Below, in pieces: positions 48,462-60,339 of a stretch of DNA of 64,000 nucleotides (the stretch's first letter is position 1; the number at the start of each line of letters is the position of its first letter). Location of the stretch: assembly GCA_033439265.1 (NCBI GenBank), contig JAVTVX010000009.1, positions 9,823,109 through 9,887,108 on the forward strand, written 5' to 3'. Origin of the DNA: Dillenia suffruticosa (Eukaryota > Streptophyta > Magnoliopsida > Dilleniales > Dilleniaceae). Made by a program: the position numbers and the translations under genes. The notes below the pieces were generated by a model. It saw nothing but the letters and a program-made list of their open reading frames with translations, was not told where the DNA came from and made no database searches.

Positions 48462-49712
48462 TTTCACTACAAAAAAACAAGAATTTAGCGACAAATTTTA
48501 GCAACAAAAATATTTTCGTCGTAAATTTAGCAACAAAAGAACTTTTTGTTACAAAATTCGTCGCAAATTTTTGACGAAAATTTTTTGAAGCACAATTCAT
48601 TGCAAATTTGCGACGAATAAAAATTTCGTTGCTACATTTGCAACGAATTTCAAAATTCATCGCTAAATTTGCAACGAATTAAAAATTTGTCTCTAAATTT
48701 GGGACGAAAAAAAATTCGTCCCTAAATTTACGACGAATGAAAAATTTGTCCCTAAATTTGCGACGAATGAAAAATCCGTCCCTAAATTAGGGACGAAAAA
48801 AAAATTTGTCCCAAAATTTTGGGATGAAATAGAAATTCGTCCCTAAATCTGGGACGAATTCGTTTATTCGTCCCAAAATATTGTGACGACCTTCTCAATT
48901 CGTCCCTAAATTTGGGACGAAAATGAATTTGTCCCTAAATTTGTGACGAATTTCTAAATTTGTCGCAAAGTTAGCAACAAATATTTATATTCGTCATAAA
49001 AAATTCGATTATTTGTTGCTAAATTTGTTGCAAATTAGTGACAAATATGATATTTGTGGTAAAATTTGTCGCTAAAATTCATTTTTTAGTCATTAGAAAC
49101 ATTTTCTAGTATTATAAACATTTTCTAATATAAAAAATAATTTGTAAACGGTGTTATACACTTATAGCATATAAAATCTTAAGATGTTCAAAAAACCTTA
49201 TATAAAATCATTCATTCATTATCTATTTATATAAAAGAATGATAATAATCTTTTAAATTTGTACATTTATTTTCTATAACTTTACAAATCTTTTAAATTG
49301 TTACAAAAGAATATTATTAGTATATTCATTTTCTATTCATTATCTGTTTAATTTTCCATTCCCAGCACTGATAACTCTATCTTATAAATTTGTTTAAATA
49401 TTCGATTAACTAAACTAAGCGTTAAAGTAGAAATACTTGTTAACTAATAATCAATATATTGAATATTTTTTTATAATTATATCATAGTACGCAAATATTG
49501 TTAATAGTTTATCGATTTAGTTTCTATTTTAGTGTATTCAAAGAGTTATTTATCAGAAACCATAAGTATTGTTGCAAAATTCGTTGCAAATTGTAAAGGA
49601 AAAAATTATTTATCGTTAAATTTGCTACAAATTGCTATGAAAACATATATTTATCAGAAATTTAGCGATGAAACCATTGTTTCATCATAGATTTTAGCGA
49701 AAAAAAAATTTT

Positions 49713-50135
49713 TCATCCTCGATTCTGAGACGAAAAAAAATTCGTCCCTGATTCAGGGATGAAAATTTTTTTCGTCCCTAATTCTGGGATGAAAAAAAAT
49801 TTCGTCCCTGATTCTGGGACAAAAAAAAAAAAATTCGTTCCTGATTTAGGGACAAAAAAAAATTTTCGTCCCTGATTCTGGGACGAAAAAAAAATTTCGT
49901 CCCTGATTCTGGGAAAAAAAAAAATTTGTTCCTGATTCAGGGATTAAAAAAAATTTCGTCCCTGTTTCAGGGACGAAAAAAAATTTCGTCCCTGATTGTG
50001 GGACGAAAAAAAATTTCGTCCCTAATTTTGGGACGAAAAATATTTTCATCCCTGATTCAGGGACGAAAAAAAATTTCGTCCCTGAATCTGGGTTGAAAAA
50101 ATATTTTCGTCCCTAATTCTGGGACGAATTTTGGG
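49713..50135. repeat. Palindromic ~32-bp tandem array in the CACTA subterminal region
   Basis: About 14 head-to-tail units built on TTCGTCCCTGATTCTGGGAC followed by GAAAAAAAA. GGGACGAAAAAAAA and TTTCGTCCC are inverse of each other, so each unit can form a hairpin, and neighbouring units can pair with each other. The position matches the subterminal transposase-binding repeats of En/Spm elements. Unit differences are mostly single C/T or G/A changes. Confidence 0.9.
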
Positions 50136-50414
50136 ACAAAAGCTTTTTGTCCCAAAATTCAATATATTTCACACTTCTGCACTTTTACTCTCTCTCTCTC
50201 TCTCTCTCGGGTTCATTTTTGAAGAATAGCCGCGAAGGGGTACTGCGAAGGGATGGCAGATGGGATACGGGATATACGAAGGTGTTAGGTAATCTCTCTC
50301 TCTCTTTCTCTCTCTTGGCCGTAGATGGCAGATCCGGTGGCCAGCCGCCGGATTTGAGTTGAATAAGGCAGATCGGACTGCCAGCAGCCGGATATGCCCT
50401 TCATGGGCAAGCCG

Positions 50415-50845
50415 TGGCAAGGGATGACAGCCCTTGTGTGGCTGAGGTGCGCGAAGGGGCCGATGGCCCCTTTGCGCCTCCGCCACCCCTCCGCGGTGCA
50501 TATGCGCGAAGGGGCCGCTGGCCCCTTTGCGCCTCCGCCGCCCCTCCGCGGCGCATACGTGCGTAGGGGCCGCTGGCCCCTTAGCGCCTCCGCCATCGGC
50601 CCCTTAGCGCCTCCGCCGCCCCTACGCGGCCTAGACGTGCGAAGGCGCCGCGCAGCCCCTGCGCGGCCCTGCTGCGCGAAGGGGCCGCCGCCCCTTCGCG
50701 GCCCAGACGCTCGAAGGGGCCGCTCGGCCCTGCGCAGCCCTGCCTCACAATGGGGCCGCAGGCCCCTGTGCGGCCCATCGTGGCCCATTGGGCTGGGCCA
50801 TTGCACTGCCCAACCCTGCGCATTGGGCCCGGCCCGGCCCGGCCC
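50415..50845. repeat. GC-rich imperfect tandem repeat in element C
   Basis: About six units of 35-75 bp share GCGAAGGGGCCG, CTGGCCCCTTTGCGCC, TCCGCCGCCCCTCCGCGG and a GCATACGTGCG-like spacer, ending with GGCCCGGCCC repeats. The long frames across it on both strands come from lack of AT-rich stops and are not genes. A (CT)n tract precedes it at 50190-50208. It may act as a promoter or leader region for TNP2, as in other CACTA elements; this is inference. Confidence 0.8.
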
Positions 50846-51254
50846 AAAAATTTATATTAATTGATTTTTTTTTAATTTTTTGAGAAATGTTATTTAAAAA
50901 AATGTTTTTATAATATTGTTTTAATAATATATTAGTTATTTATAATTGTTTTTGATGTGTTAGGTTTTGCGATTCTCGATTATTTGGATTGGAAGCTGTT
51001 ACTGGTGTTGATATCGGAGTCTATCGGTGAATTATTAATTGGTGGTGAAAAATGTTTTAATATGTACTGTAATGATTGAAAAATGCAATTTATAGTAAAT
51101 TTTATGTGATAATTGATTATGAGAAATATTATGTTAACAATAATCAGCAGTTTATAGTAAATTTTATATCGATTTGTTAAATAATCAATGTTGTTAAATG
51201 TTTAATATTTGATATTTTATTTAATTCTATGATAATATTTAATGTTATTGTATT

Positions 51255-51993
51255 AATTTAGTTAATTTGTTTGATATTAATTAAGTTTATAATATTATTT
51301 ATTATTATATTTAATTTTTATGAAATTAAGCTTTGTATTCTTGATTTCCTGATTCAATTTTTCCTTGTTCTAGAAATAAATAAAAATTTTTAAAATTGAA
51401 ACTGGATTCTACCGAAAATTTTTTGATTAAAGTTAAAAAATGATCAATTTCTCTTCATAATGATTCTATATCAAATTTATAGATTTTTTGTTCAAATTTT
51501 CGGGACTCAACAAAAAGAGTACTATGAATCTTATTTATCCAAATTGTATCTAAAAAATTTTCCATCGATGTTTGTAAGTTTTTTTTGATTGTTCCGCGAT
51601 AAGGACCGTTTATGGGAGGATCATATATTTTAGTTAAATACTCATTTTTAGTTTCATCATTACACAATCTAGTTCTTTTTTCAAGTCCATCTAAAGTGTG
51701 GGATCTTTTGTTTAAACCTTTTATTCTATTTAGAAACTCTTTACTTAAATTGAAATTGTTCTTTATTTTTTCATTGAAAAAACCCAATGATTATATAGTT
51801 TATTAGTTAAACCCTTTTCTGTTGTGGACAAACTAATTTTTTTTTTGTATCATTTCAAAAAAAGTTGCTAAACTGAGTGGATAGGTAAAAGATATTCTTT
51901 GTTTTCTATCAATTTAGTTAATTTGTTTAATATTAATTAAGTTTATAATATTATTTATTATTATATTTAATTTTTGTTAAATTAAGCTTTGTA
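51255..51993. repeat. 83-bp direct repeats flanking the plastid fragment
   Basis: 51255-51337 and 51911-51993 both run from AATTTAGTTAATTTGTTT through AATATTATTTATTATTATAT to AAATTAAGCTTTGTA, with about three differences. The plastid-derived segment lies exactly between them. Confidence 0.85.
51338..51910 (-). pseudogene. ycf1: Plastid-derived ycf1 (TIC214) fragment
   Basis: On the minus strand, 51806-51455 and its flanks read through the C-terminal half of plastid Ycf1/TIC214: RLCNDETKNEYLTKIYDPP, then INGPYRGTIKK, then IWINKIHSTLFVESRKFEQK. Ycf1 belongs to the chloroplast inner-envelope import machinery, or its equivalent, and is encoded in the plastid genome. It does not belong in a transposon. 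Sequence before and after the longest frame also looks ycf1-like (KWYKKK upstream; EIDHFLTLIKKF downstream across a stop). It is therefore a nuclear copy of plastid DNA of roughly 570 bp, non-functional here, lying in the CACTA element 5' to TNP2. Confidence 0.8.
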
Positions 51994-52167
51994 ATAATGA
52001 TGATTTGAGTTTTGTACAATTAACGTTATTATTTATTGTTATATGAACTTAGTTGGAATTAATGATGATATTAGTATTGATGATTTAGTAGTTTTTTTGT
52101 AGTTTTTATTAATATTTAAAAAATTTTAAATTTTGAGACAGGGAAAATACAGAACGAAAGAAGTTGG

Positions 52168-55100
52168 ATGTATAAAAAGAACTTATCTGATCGTCGGGGT
52201 TTAACTGATGAATTTATTTTTGGGTTGGAGCAATTTTTAGATTTTGCTTGTACTCAAGTTGATTTTATGGATGGGAATAAGCCAAGGTGTCCGTGTAGAA
52301 GGTGTCGTAATGGTAAATTTTTACAGTGTGATAAAGTTAGGGAACATCTTTGTAGAGTTGGTTTTACCCCGAATTATTATAATTGGACATGTCATGGTGA
52401 ACCATTCATTTCTGATGAGGAGTTTGGACGAAATAGACAATTCTCAGATACTGGGGATCAGAGTTATTATGATCAATTCAATCTGTATCAGAGGATGGTA
52501 ATTGATGCAGTGGGTCTGAATTTTGTTCCCAATCCAAGCGCTGCAAGTTCTAGCTTTGCTCCAACATTTGAACATAGGTATACTAGTTATGCATCAACAT
52601 TGGAGGAGGTAGAAGTAGTAGGTGTTGATGAAAATGTGAATAATGAATCATCTCTCCAATTTCAGGAAGTCTTAAGAGCTGCAGATGAACCTTTGTGGGC
52701 TAGTTGTGACAGCTACACTAAGCTATCTCTAACCGCAAGACTGTTGAATGTCAAGGCAGAGCATAATGTGTCTGAGAATTGTTTTAATGATTTTGTTCAA
52801 GTTATTGGAGAAGCATTGCCGCGTGATCATATTATGCCCAATGATTTCTACAGTATGAAAAAGCTTATGAAAGAATTAGGTCTTCCGGTGGAAAGAATAG
52901 ATGTTTGCAGAGATACTTGTATGCTATATTGAAGAGATGATAAAGATGTAGATTTTTGTAAATTCTGTAATCAAAGTAGATACAAGAGTACTTGGAGGTC
53001 GGGTCGTAATCAGCAGCGTAAATCATACAAACAAATGTTTTATTTGCCTTTAACTCCTAGGTTACAAAGACTTTATGCATCTGAGACCACTGCTAAACAC
53101 ATGACCTGGCATGCAAATCATGAAACAGAAGAGGGGTTAATGTGTCATCCTTCAGATGCAGAAGCATGGAAATATTTTGATAGAACATATCTTGAGTTTG
53201 CGAGAGAGACTCAAAAATTAGATTAGGTCTCTGTGCTGATGGGTTTGCTCCATTTAGCAAATCAGGAAGAACTTATTCTTGTTGGCCAGTTATCTTAACT
53301 CTGTATAATCTTCCACCCGGTATGTGTATGAAGACACCGTATATGTTTTTAACATTGGTCGTGCCTGGCCCGCAAAATCCAAAGAAGTTAATAGATGTTT
53401 ACATGCAACCATTGATTGCGGAGTTGAAACAACTATGAGATGAAGGTGTTCCTACATATGATGCTCATACTAGTCAGATATTTGTAATGAAGGCCGCTCT
53501 TCTTTGGACCATAAATGACTTTCCAGCGTATGGTATGTTATCGGGATGGAGTACCGCTGGGATTTTAGGATGTCCAATTTGTTTGGAGAGATCAAAGTCA
53601 TTCAGATTGAAACATGGGAAGAAAACGAGTTATTTTGATTGTTATAGACAATTTTTACCGTTAACTCATAAATTCAGAAGAAATAAAGAACAAGTCACTA
53701 AGAATAGATTTGAAAGAACACCTCCTCCATTGAGATTAACCGGTGAACAAATTTGGCATAGAGTCCTTAACTTTCCATCTGTTATTGAAGAGCCACATGG
53801 TACAACATATGGCTATGGACATTCGCATAAATGGACTAAACGAAGTTTATTTTGGGATTTACCATATTGGAAGACTCATTTGGTTCATCATAATCTCGAT
53901 GTAATGCATATCGAGAAGAATGTTTTGGATAATCTGATAAATACAGTGATGGATATCACTGGAAAAACGAAAGACAACTTGAATGCAAGAAAAGATATGC
54001 GACTCCTTTGTAAACGACCCACTCTTGATGTCGATGAAAGTAGTAGGGGACCAAAACCGAAGACAGTTTATACATTGAATAAGGATCAGAGACGGATTGT
54101 TTGTGAATGGTTGAAATCATTGAGGTTTCCTGATGGTTATGTCTCAAATCTTGGAAGATGTGTCGATTTAAAGGAATGTAAATTGATTGGTTTGAAAAGT
54201 CATGATTGTCATATATTTATAGAAAGACTAATTCCTATTGCTTTTAAGGAACTCTTACCGAATTTTGTTTGGGGTGCCATTACGGAGCTAAGCATTTTCC
54301 TTCATGATATTTATTCGACAGTGTTGAGACATTCACACATGGAGATGTTAGAGAGAGAGATTCCAATCATTTTGTGTAATTTAGAAAGGATATTTCCATC
54401 GTCATTTTTTGATTCCATGGAACATTTTTTGGTTCACTTGCCATATGAGGCGAAAGTTGGAGGTCCTGTCCAATTTCGATGGATGTATCCATTTGAAAGG
54501 TGAGTTTTTCATCTTTTATACTTCGTTATCAAGGCATATAAAATTTGTAATTTCATTACATATAATTTTCTAAAACATTTTGTTTTATTACAATTAGATT
54601 CCTATATCATTTGAAAAAGAAAGTGAAAAATAAGGCACGTGTTGAAGCCTCTATTGTCAATGCATATATTGTGGAGGAAGTAACAACGTTTGCATCATAT
54701 TATTTTGAGCCTCACGTTCAGTGCAAGAGGCGGAGAGCGGGAAGAAATGATGAGGGTCCTATTGATCCCAATTTGAAATCATTCTCAATTTTTAACTACC
54801 TTGGTCGACCAAGTGGATCATGTAAGCATAGATATTTAACTGATCAAGAATGGGGGGCAGCCCACACATATATTTTACTGAACTGTCCAGAAGTGACGCC
54901 ATGTTTCGAGTAAGTATATATTTCTATTTTATGTATTTCTTATGCGTAAATTATTTGTGTTAAAATTTATTTCCTTTGATGGTAGAATTTTCCAAAACGT
55001 ATATTCTCAACTTTCGAGACATGAGTTTGATCGTTTCTGCGATGAAGAATTTGCACCATGGTTCAAAAAATATGTAAGTAGACTATAAATTATTTAAATA

Positions 55101-55920
55101 TTTACTTTAAAACATATTAACATATTTATTTAACTTTAGGTCCATGATAATCAAGTTCAAGTTCAACAAGAATTGTTAATCCATCTGTCATGGGGTCCAA
55201 AAGCAATGGTACGAACTTGGCCATCCTATTTTATAAACGGGTATAATTTTCATACTGAAGAATATGGAGTGGGGAAAACGACAATGAATAGTGGGGTTTG
55301 TGTTCAGTCATCCAATGATGGTGGAGGTCAAAATGATTTTTATGGTTTGTTGGATGAAATCGTAGAGGTAGAGTACCCTGGTCCAGCATTATGGGTTGTT
55401 TTATTTATGTGTCGCTGGTTTGACCCTGTCAAAGGGATGAAAGTGCATCCATAGTTTAATTTGGTTGAAATAAATCATAAGAAATTGTATAAAAGATATG
55501 AACCATTTGTATTGGCACAACAAACGATTCAAGTCTTTTATGCTTCATATTCTAGTTTAAAATGTGACAAAATTGATTGGTGGGCTGTTTTTAAAATGAA
55601 AGCATGGAAAAAAATTGAAGAACATTAGGAAGAGACAGCATATCAACAAGAGGAAGTTGCTAATATAGTTCAAACCGAGGAATATAATATTCCAACATTA
55701 CGAGATCCTAGCGGAGTAGTGATAGATGTGGATGCAAGTGAAATTCATGAAGAAGACGATGAAGAATCTAATTTTGAGACAAATGATGAGGATAGGGATG
55801 AAGATTCTGATGAGGATGAGGATGAGGATGATGAAAATGATGTTGAAGAGTCTAATTTTGAGAGCAGGATGAGGATGAGGATGACAATGAGGATTTTGAT
55901 TTTTGATGACGAGTAAGTTT
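52168..55920 (+). pseudogene. TNP2-type CACTA transposase, several breaks
   Basis: The catalytic transposase of En/Spm elements, which cuts the CACTA ends. Exon 1 starts at 52168 with the transposase-associated domain (GLEQFLDFACTQVD, CPCRRCRNGKFLQCDKVREH). Transposase_21 follows: GLCADGFAPFSKSGRTYSCW, WTINDFPAYGMLSGWSTAGI and the strongly conserved LDVMHIEKNV (about 53900). The DUF4218 region is DCHIFIERLIPIAFKELLP through FERF. GT-AG introns fit at 54501-54598, 54910-54986 and 55074-55139. The DUF4216 region (55150-55610) has GFDPVKG-like and YEPFVLAQQ segments, then an acidic tail. Breaks are stops at 52930 and 53436 (each TGA where TGG/Trp is expected), a stop and frame change at 53224, and stops near 55453 and 55626. 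It is probably inactive, although most domains are well preserved. Confidence 0.9.
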
Positions 55921-56172
55921 TGTTCTCTTAATATAATAAAAATAGGATATTTATCTTGATATATGATAATATATTTTTTTAAGTGGTAAGTTAGTCGACA
56001 GATATAATTTGTAAATTTCGCTACTCAATTTCTTGTTTATTTACTGTCTCATTCTTAAATTTATATATTGGATTTGTTGATATACTATCTTTTTTTTTTC
56101 TATAGGTCATTAGAGATAATTTCTTCACATATTGGTACCTTGTTTCGTCGCAAATAATTTATCAAATTAAAT

Positions 56173-57573
56173 ATGGTAAGTTTATTCATGTTCTTCATTA
56201 TGCATATGATGAATATGCAATTTTTATTTTTTATTTTTGTTTAAAATATATTATGGTTGACAGTTTCGACGTGGCGGCCATAGACGAAATTCTGATGGAA
56301 ATTCACGCTCTTCACCATCGCAGTCCGCTTCGGCACCTTCGCAATCTCATTCCCTTGTCGGCAATGTACCTTCGCCTCCCCCTTCTGTTGCAGGCCCTTC
56401 GCATTCTCAACACATCGCCAGCAATGTATCTTCTCCGGTCCCTTCGATGGAACACTCGTATGCAGATAGAGAAGACAATCGAGAGTTAATAGCCCCTTAT
56501 GGAGATTCGTAAGTACTAAATTTTAAAATTATAGATGTATTATTTCTTTTATTTATAAAATAAATTCTTCTTTTAACTATCTTATTTATTTAACATTGTT
56601 TGTTTGAAACTTTACGATAGATTTACAAATTCTGTACATGTTATTCATGAGCTTAATAGAATAGTGAATAATTATTGGGGAGGGGTTTCGATGTCTTACA
56701 CAAGCACTCCGGATGAAACAAAAGAATTATGGTGGAACGAGTTCAAAGTAAGTTATCCCAATCAGTTTATATATGAAATTAAGTTAATAGCTTTATAAGT
56801 TAATTGGTTTTTCTCCATTGCAGCGAGTATTCACTTGGGACGAGACTGAAGAGTTGGAAGTAAGAAGGATTTTCAAGAAAAAATGTGGTGATCACATCCG
56901 ACACATGCTAAATCATGAAAAAAGACATGTAAAAAAGCCCAACTGCATCACCGAGCAAAATTGGGGCAGGATTCTGAATTTTTGGGAATCGGAGGAGAGC
57001 AAACGAAGGAGTGAGCAGAATAAAAAAAACCAAGCTTATAATTCAGGGGAATCGTTGCGACGTATGCGGGAGGCTCGATCACTATCGTGAACATAGAAAT
57101 AGATTGGTAATTTTATACAAACACTAATTTTTTTATCTAATTTAAATTATTTCATTATTTCTAATAGTATTTTTTTATTTTAGGCCAAGGAAATGGGGAC
57201 CGAGTCTTCATTCATAGATACTTTCACGTGCATATTTCAGAAAAAAGACAAGACTTCGAGCGGGGAAAGAGCTAGAGCAATTAAGGTTTGTAATTTCAAA
57301 ATTTTGAATTATTTTATGAACATTTTCAATGTTGATTTGAACATATTATGTTGAACATATCATAACAATGTAGAAAGATGAATTCTTTATGTTAGTTTAT
57401 CCCAAGTTTATTTTTATTGCTGACTTGATTCTTTGATTTCTAATGAATTACTTGCTAGAGATTCTCTTTTATTTTTTTTCCTAAAATTTCAACTTATTCA
57501 ATGTTAATATGAATGTTCATAATTTAGATCGTATATAGTCTCATGATTTATGTTACAAAATTTTTTATTTTCC

Positions 57574-57610
<37 letters not shown>

Positions 57611-58155
57611 AATTAAGATTATATGTGTTTGTATTATAATGTTATTGTAAATTTATTTTAATTTTTCTCATGACAATGTAGGAGAAATATGATGAGCTAT
57701 CATGCAGAAGTTCGAGTGCTAGTGATGATGCTGGCGGATCTGAGCCATCTATTGATAACATGAATACATGGCTCGAGGTGACTGGTGGAAGAAAAGGGGG
57801 TAGAGTAGTTGGGCTAGGTTCTTTGAGCAGAACATACAAAATCGCTGGTTCATCTTCTTCCACCCCACCAGCAGTTAGAGCAGAAATAAATCAATTGAAT
57901 CAAGAGGTGAGCCATTTGAAAGAGTTGCTACTGCAAAGAGATCATGAATTCAATGAACTTCAAGCAAAGCACACGCAAGAAATGAACGAGGTCCGCACGC
58001 AGCAAATGTTAATCATACAGCATCTTCAGTTAGTCTCTGCTCCGAATCAGATTCCCCCTTCTATTTCTCCTCCTGATAATGCTTGCGATGGTGATGAGGG
58101 TTATGATTTCTTTGATGATGATGATGATGATGGTGATGGTGGAGGTCATACTTGA
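56173..58155 (+). pseudogene. TNPA-like (plant transposase Ptta/En/Spm) gene, nearly intact
   Basis: The second protein of En/Spm elements, which binds subterminal repeats. Likely exons are a short ATG exon at 56173; a Ser/Pro-rich exon 56265-56508; 56622-56746 (VHVIHELNRIVNNYWGG, ELWWNEFK); 56822 to about 57104 (RVFTWDETEE, RIFKKKCGDHIRHML, NWGRILNFWESEES); 57184-57285; and 57681-58155 (LEVTGGRKGGRVVGLGS, then a coiled coil EINQLNQEVSHLKELLLQRD and an Asp-rich tail). Donor GTAAG and acceptor CAG/TAG sites fit these borders. The only clear fault is a shift near 57065-57090, where the expected YREHRNRL lies in another frame. An (AT)n microsatellite lies in the last intron (57575-57608). Confidence 0.8.
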
Positions 58156-59227
58156 AATTGTGAACTGTTATTTTACTGTTACATTTTGATATTTGTTACA
58201 TTGATTTTTTTTGTTATGTATGGTTATTGATATTTTAACATTTAGTTTTGATGTTGCTTTTTTGTTTGATATTATAATTATGATTTCTTGTTAAATTTTT
58301 AATTTATTGATCTTATTGAATAATTAGTTATAATTATGAGTATAGATTGCTTAAATTTGATATTAAAAACGATTTGGATGATTAATTGTTGATGAGGTTG
58401 GGTGAGCAGGCAAATTTGTCCAAATATGTTAATAAAATTTATATTCGTCGCAAAATACATATTCGTCACAAAATTTGTCCCTGAAAACTATGATCATTTG
58501 CTAAAAGTGAATTGTAAATTTTGATTAGCGATGAATTTTACAACGAAAAACATTCGTCGAATATTTGCGACACATTATTTTTCGTTGGTGATTTCCGACA
58601 AATAACTTATTCGTTGCAAAATTAGCCACAAATATTGTTTCGTGGCAAAATTTGCGACGAAATAATATTCGTCGCAAAATTTGTGACTAAATAATATTCG
58701 TCGCAAATGTTGCCACGAAATTTTTTTCGTCGCAAATCAACAATGAAAAAATATTTATTGCAAAAGTTGCAACGAATGCTTTTTCGTCGCAAATTTTGTG
58801 ACGAATTTTGCGACGCAATGGATTTCGTCGCAAATTTTGCAACAAATTGTTTTTCGTTGGAAAGTTTGCGACGAAAATTTATTCATCGCAAATTTTGGGA
58901 CGAGCAATTGATTCGTTGCTAATTTTGGGACGAAAATGGTTTCGTTGCAGAATTTGAGATGAATATTTTATTTGTGGTAGATTTGCGATGAATAAATATT
59001 TCGTCGCAAATTTCGTTGCAAATTTGCGACGAATTTTGCGACATATAAATATTTGTTGGAAATTTTTGCGACGAATAATTAATTTTTCATCTCAAAATTT
59101 TGTGATAACTTATTAGCAACGAAAAAATATTTGTTGCAAAATTCGTCGCAAATTTGTTTTGCAATGAATTTTTCTTACAAATTTATCCCAAATTTTGTCC
59201 CAAATTTTGTCTTTTTTTGTAGTGTTT

Positions 59228-59908
59228 GGAATGCATTTCTTGAAGAATCTCTTGTTCCTTTTATGTTTAGAGTCAAATACTCTGTTTGAGTTGGACTTAG
59301 CAATATAATCCTGTTCGGAAGTAACCTCTAGGCACTTATCTTCCAACTCAATATGACTCCTAACATCATCAAAAGTTTTAATGCTAGAATTATGAGTTAT
59401 ATTCATTTTCATCAGTTCTCAACTCTGAGAAAGAGACTTGATGCAGCTTGTATCTATTGCTCATAATTCAATGTATGTCCTATAGACTTTAACTTATTAA
59501 TCATATTTGACATCTTCCTCAAATGCTATTTCATCGAGTGATGTTGCTTTTTTATATACATATCAAACTTGACTATAAGCTATCAAAGCTTAGGGATGAA
59601 GTTTCTCCTAACTTTGTTTCAAAGCATTCCACACTTTATGACTAGTATGGTATACCTCATACTCAACCATGAGTTGATTTTGCATACAATTCAGCAATAT
59701 AATTTGAGTATAGTTATTTTTCTTTTTTTCAAACCTTATAAGTCTCATGATCTTTTTGCTGTTGAGAAATATCACTAAACTCTGGATTTTTCATGGCATG
59801 GTGGAGAGCTTCCAAATATTCTTATTTTTCAAGGATGTACTGAATTTTTTGATGTCAAACACTGAAATTATCTCTGTTTTATTTCTCGTCTTTATTTAAT
59901 GTAGCCAT
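59228..59908 (-). pseudogene. copia gag remnant, right of CACTA element C
   Basis: Minus-strand gag starts at the ATG at 59908. It reads EYLEALHHAMKNPEF and then, after frame changes, SSIKTFDDVRSHIELEDKCL and KHKRNKRFFKK just before the CACTA insertion. The continuation is across element C at 48461. The first frame stops after 9 codons, so it is not functional. Confidence 0.8.
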
Positions 59909-60339
59909 GATGTTCTTTGTTGCAACAACCATTCTCTATATTGTCAGATATAGAGACATTAGCACAAAAAATTTACTAGCATTGGAACATATTAATCATA
60001 ATATATCATTAAAATAATATTTACTAGATATATATAGCAAAAGAGCAAAAGTTCACATAGCTGTTAATTATTTTTTGAAAAATAAAGTTATTTCAATATA
60101 TATGTATCAAATTTTAGTATTGGAAGTCTCAATTCAACCATCCCATTCTCCCATTGGGACAAAGTCATGCATATATAGCATAAGCATGCATATATTTCAC
60201 ATTTTCAAGGCATGCACAACAAACTCATATAGACATATACATTAATATTCATGAATCATTTATCTACATGAATAATAATATGTCATGAACTTCTTAAAAC
60301 ATTTATAAATAATGCCTGTTGATTTTTGACATAGCAGTT

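Larger units (their letters stand above)
48465..59224 (+). mobile_element. Large CACTA (En/Spm) transposon C with TNP2 and TNPA genes
   Basis: 10,760 bp. The left end CACTACAAAAAAACAAG and the right end (CTTTTTTTGTAGTG, the inverse of CACTACAAAAAAAG) are good CACTA termini. Perfect 3-bp duplications TTT flank it (48462-48464 and 59225-59227). It interrupts the copia gag on the other strand. Subterminal repeats (TTTGCGACGAA and GGGACGAA types) fill 48480-49080, 49560-50155 and 58430-59180. Both genes of a classical autonomous element, TNP2 transposase and TNPA DNA-binding protein, are recognisable on the plus strand, but each has at least one break. A plastid fragment and a GC-rich block lie between the left subterminal region and TNP2. 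Confidence 0.93.

Noticed and set aside
49846..50049. Minus-strand frame with a repeated GTKFFFVPESGTKFF peptide
   Set aside because: The peptide repeat is a by-product of the DNA array, and the frame is bounded by the array itself.
49713..50135. Regularly spaced palindromic repeats that look like a CRISPR array
   Set aside because: There is no unique spacer between units, the repeats sit in a plant CACTA subterminal region, and no cas-like gene is present.
50285..50864. Long open frames on both strands (up to 173 codons) rich in Ala, Arg, Gly and Pro
   Set aside because: They lie in the GC-rich tandem repeat, where stops are rare. Several frames are open at once and the peptides repeat with the DNA.
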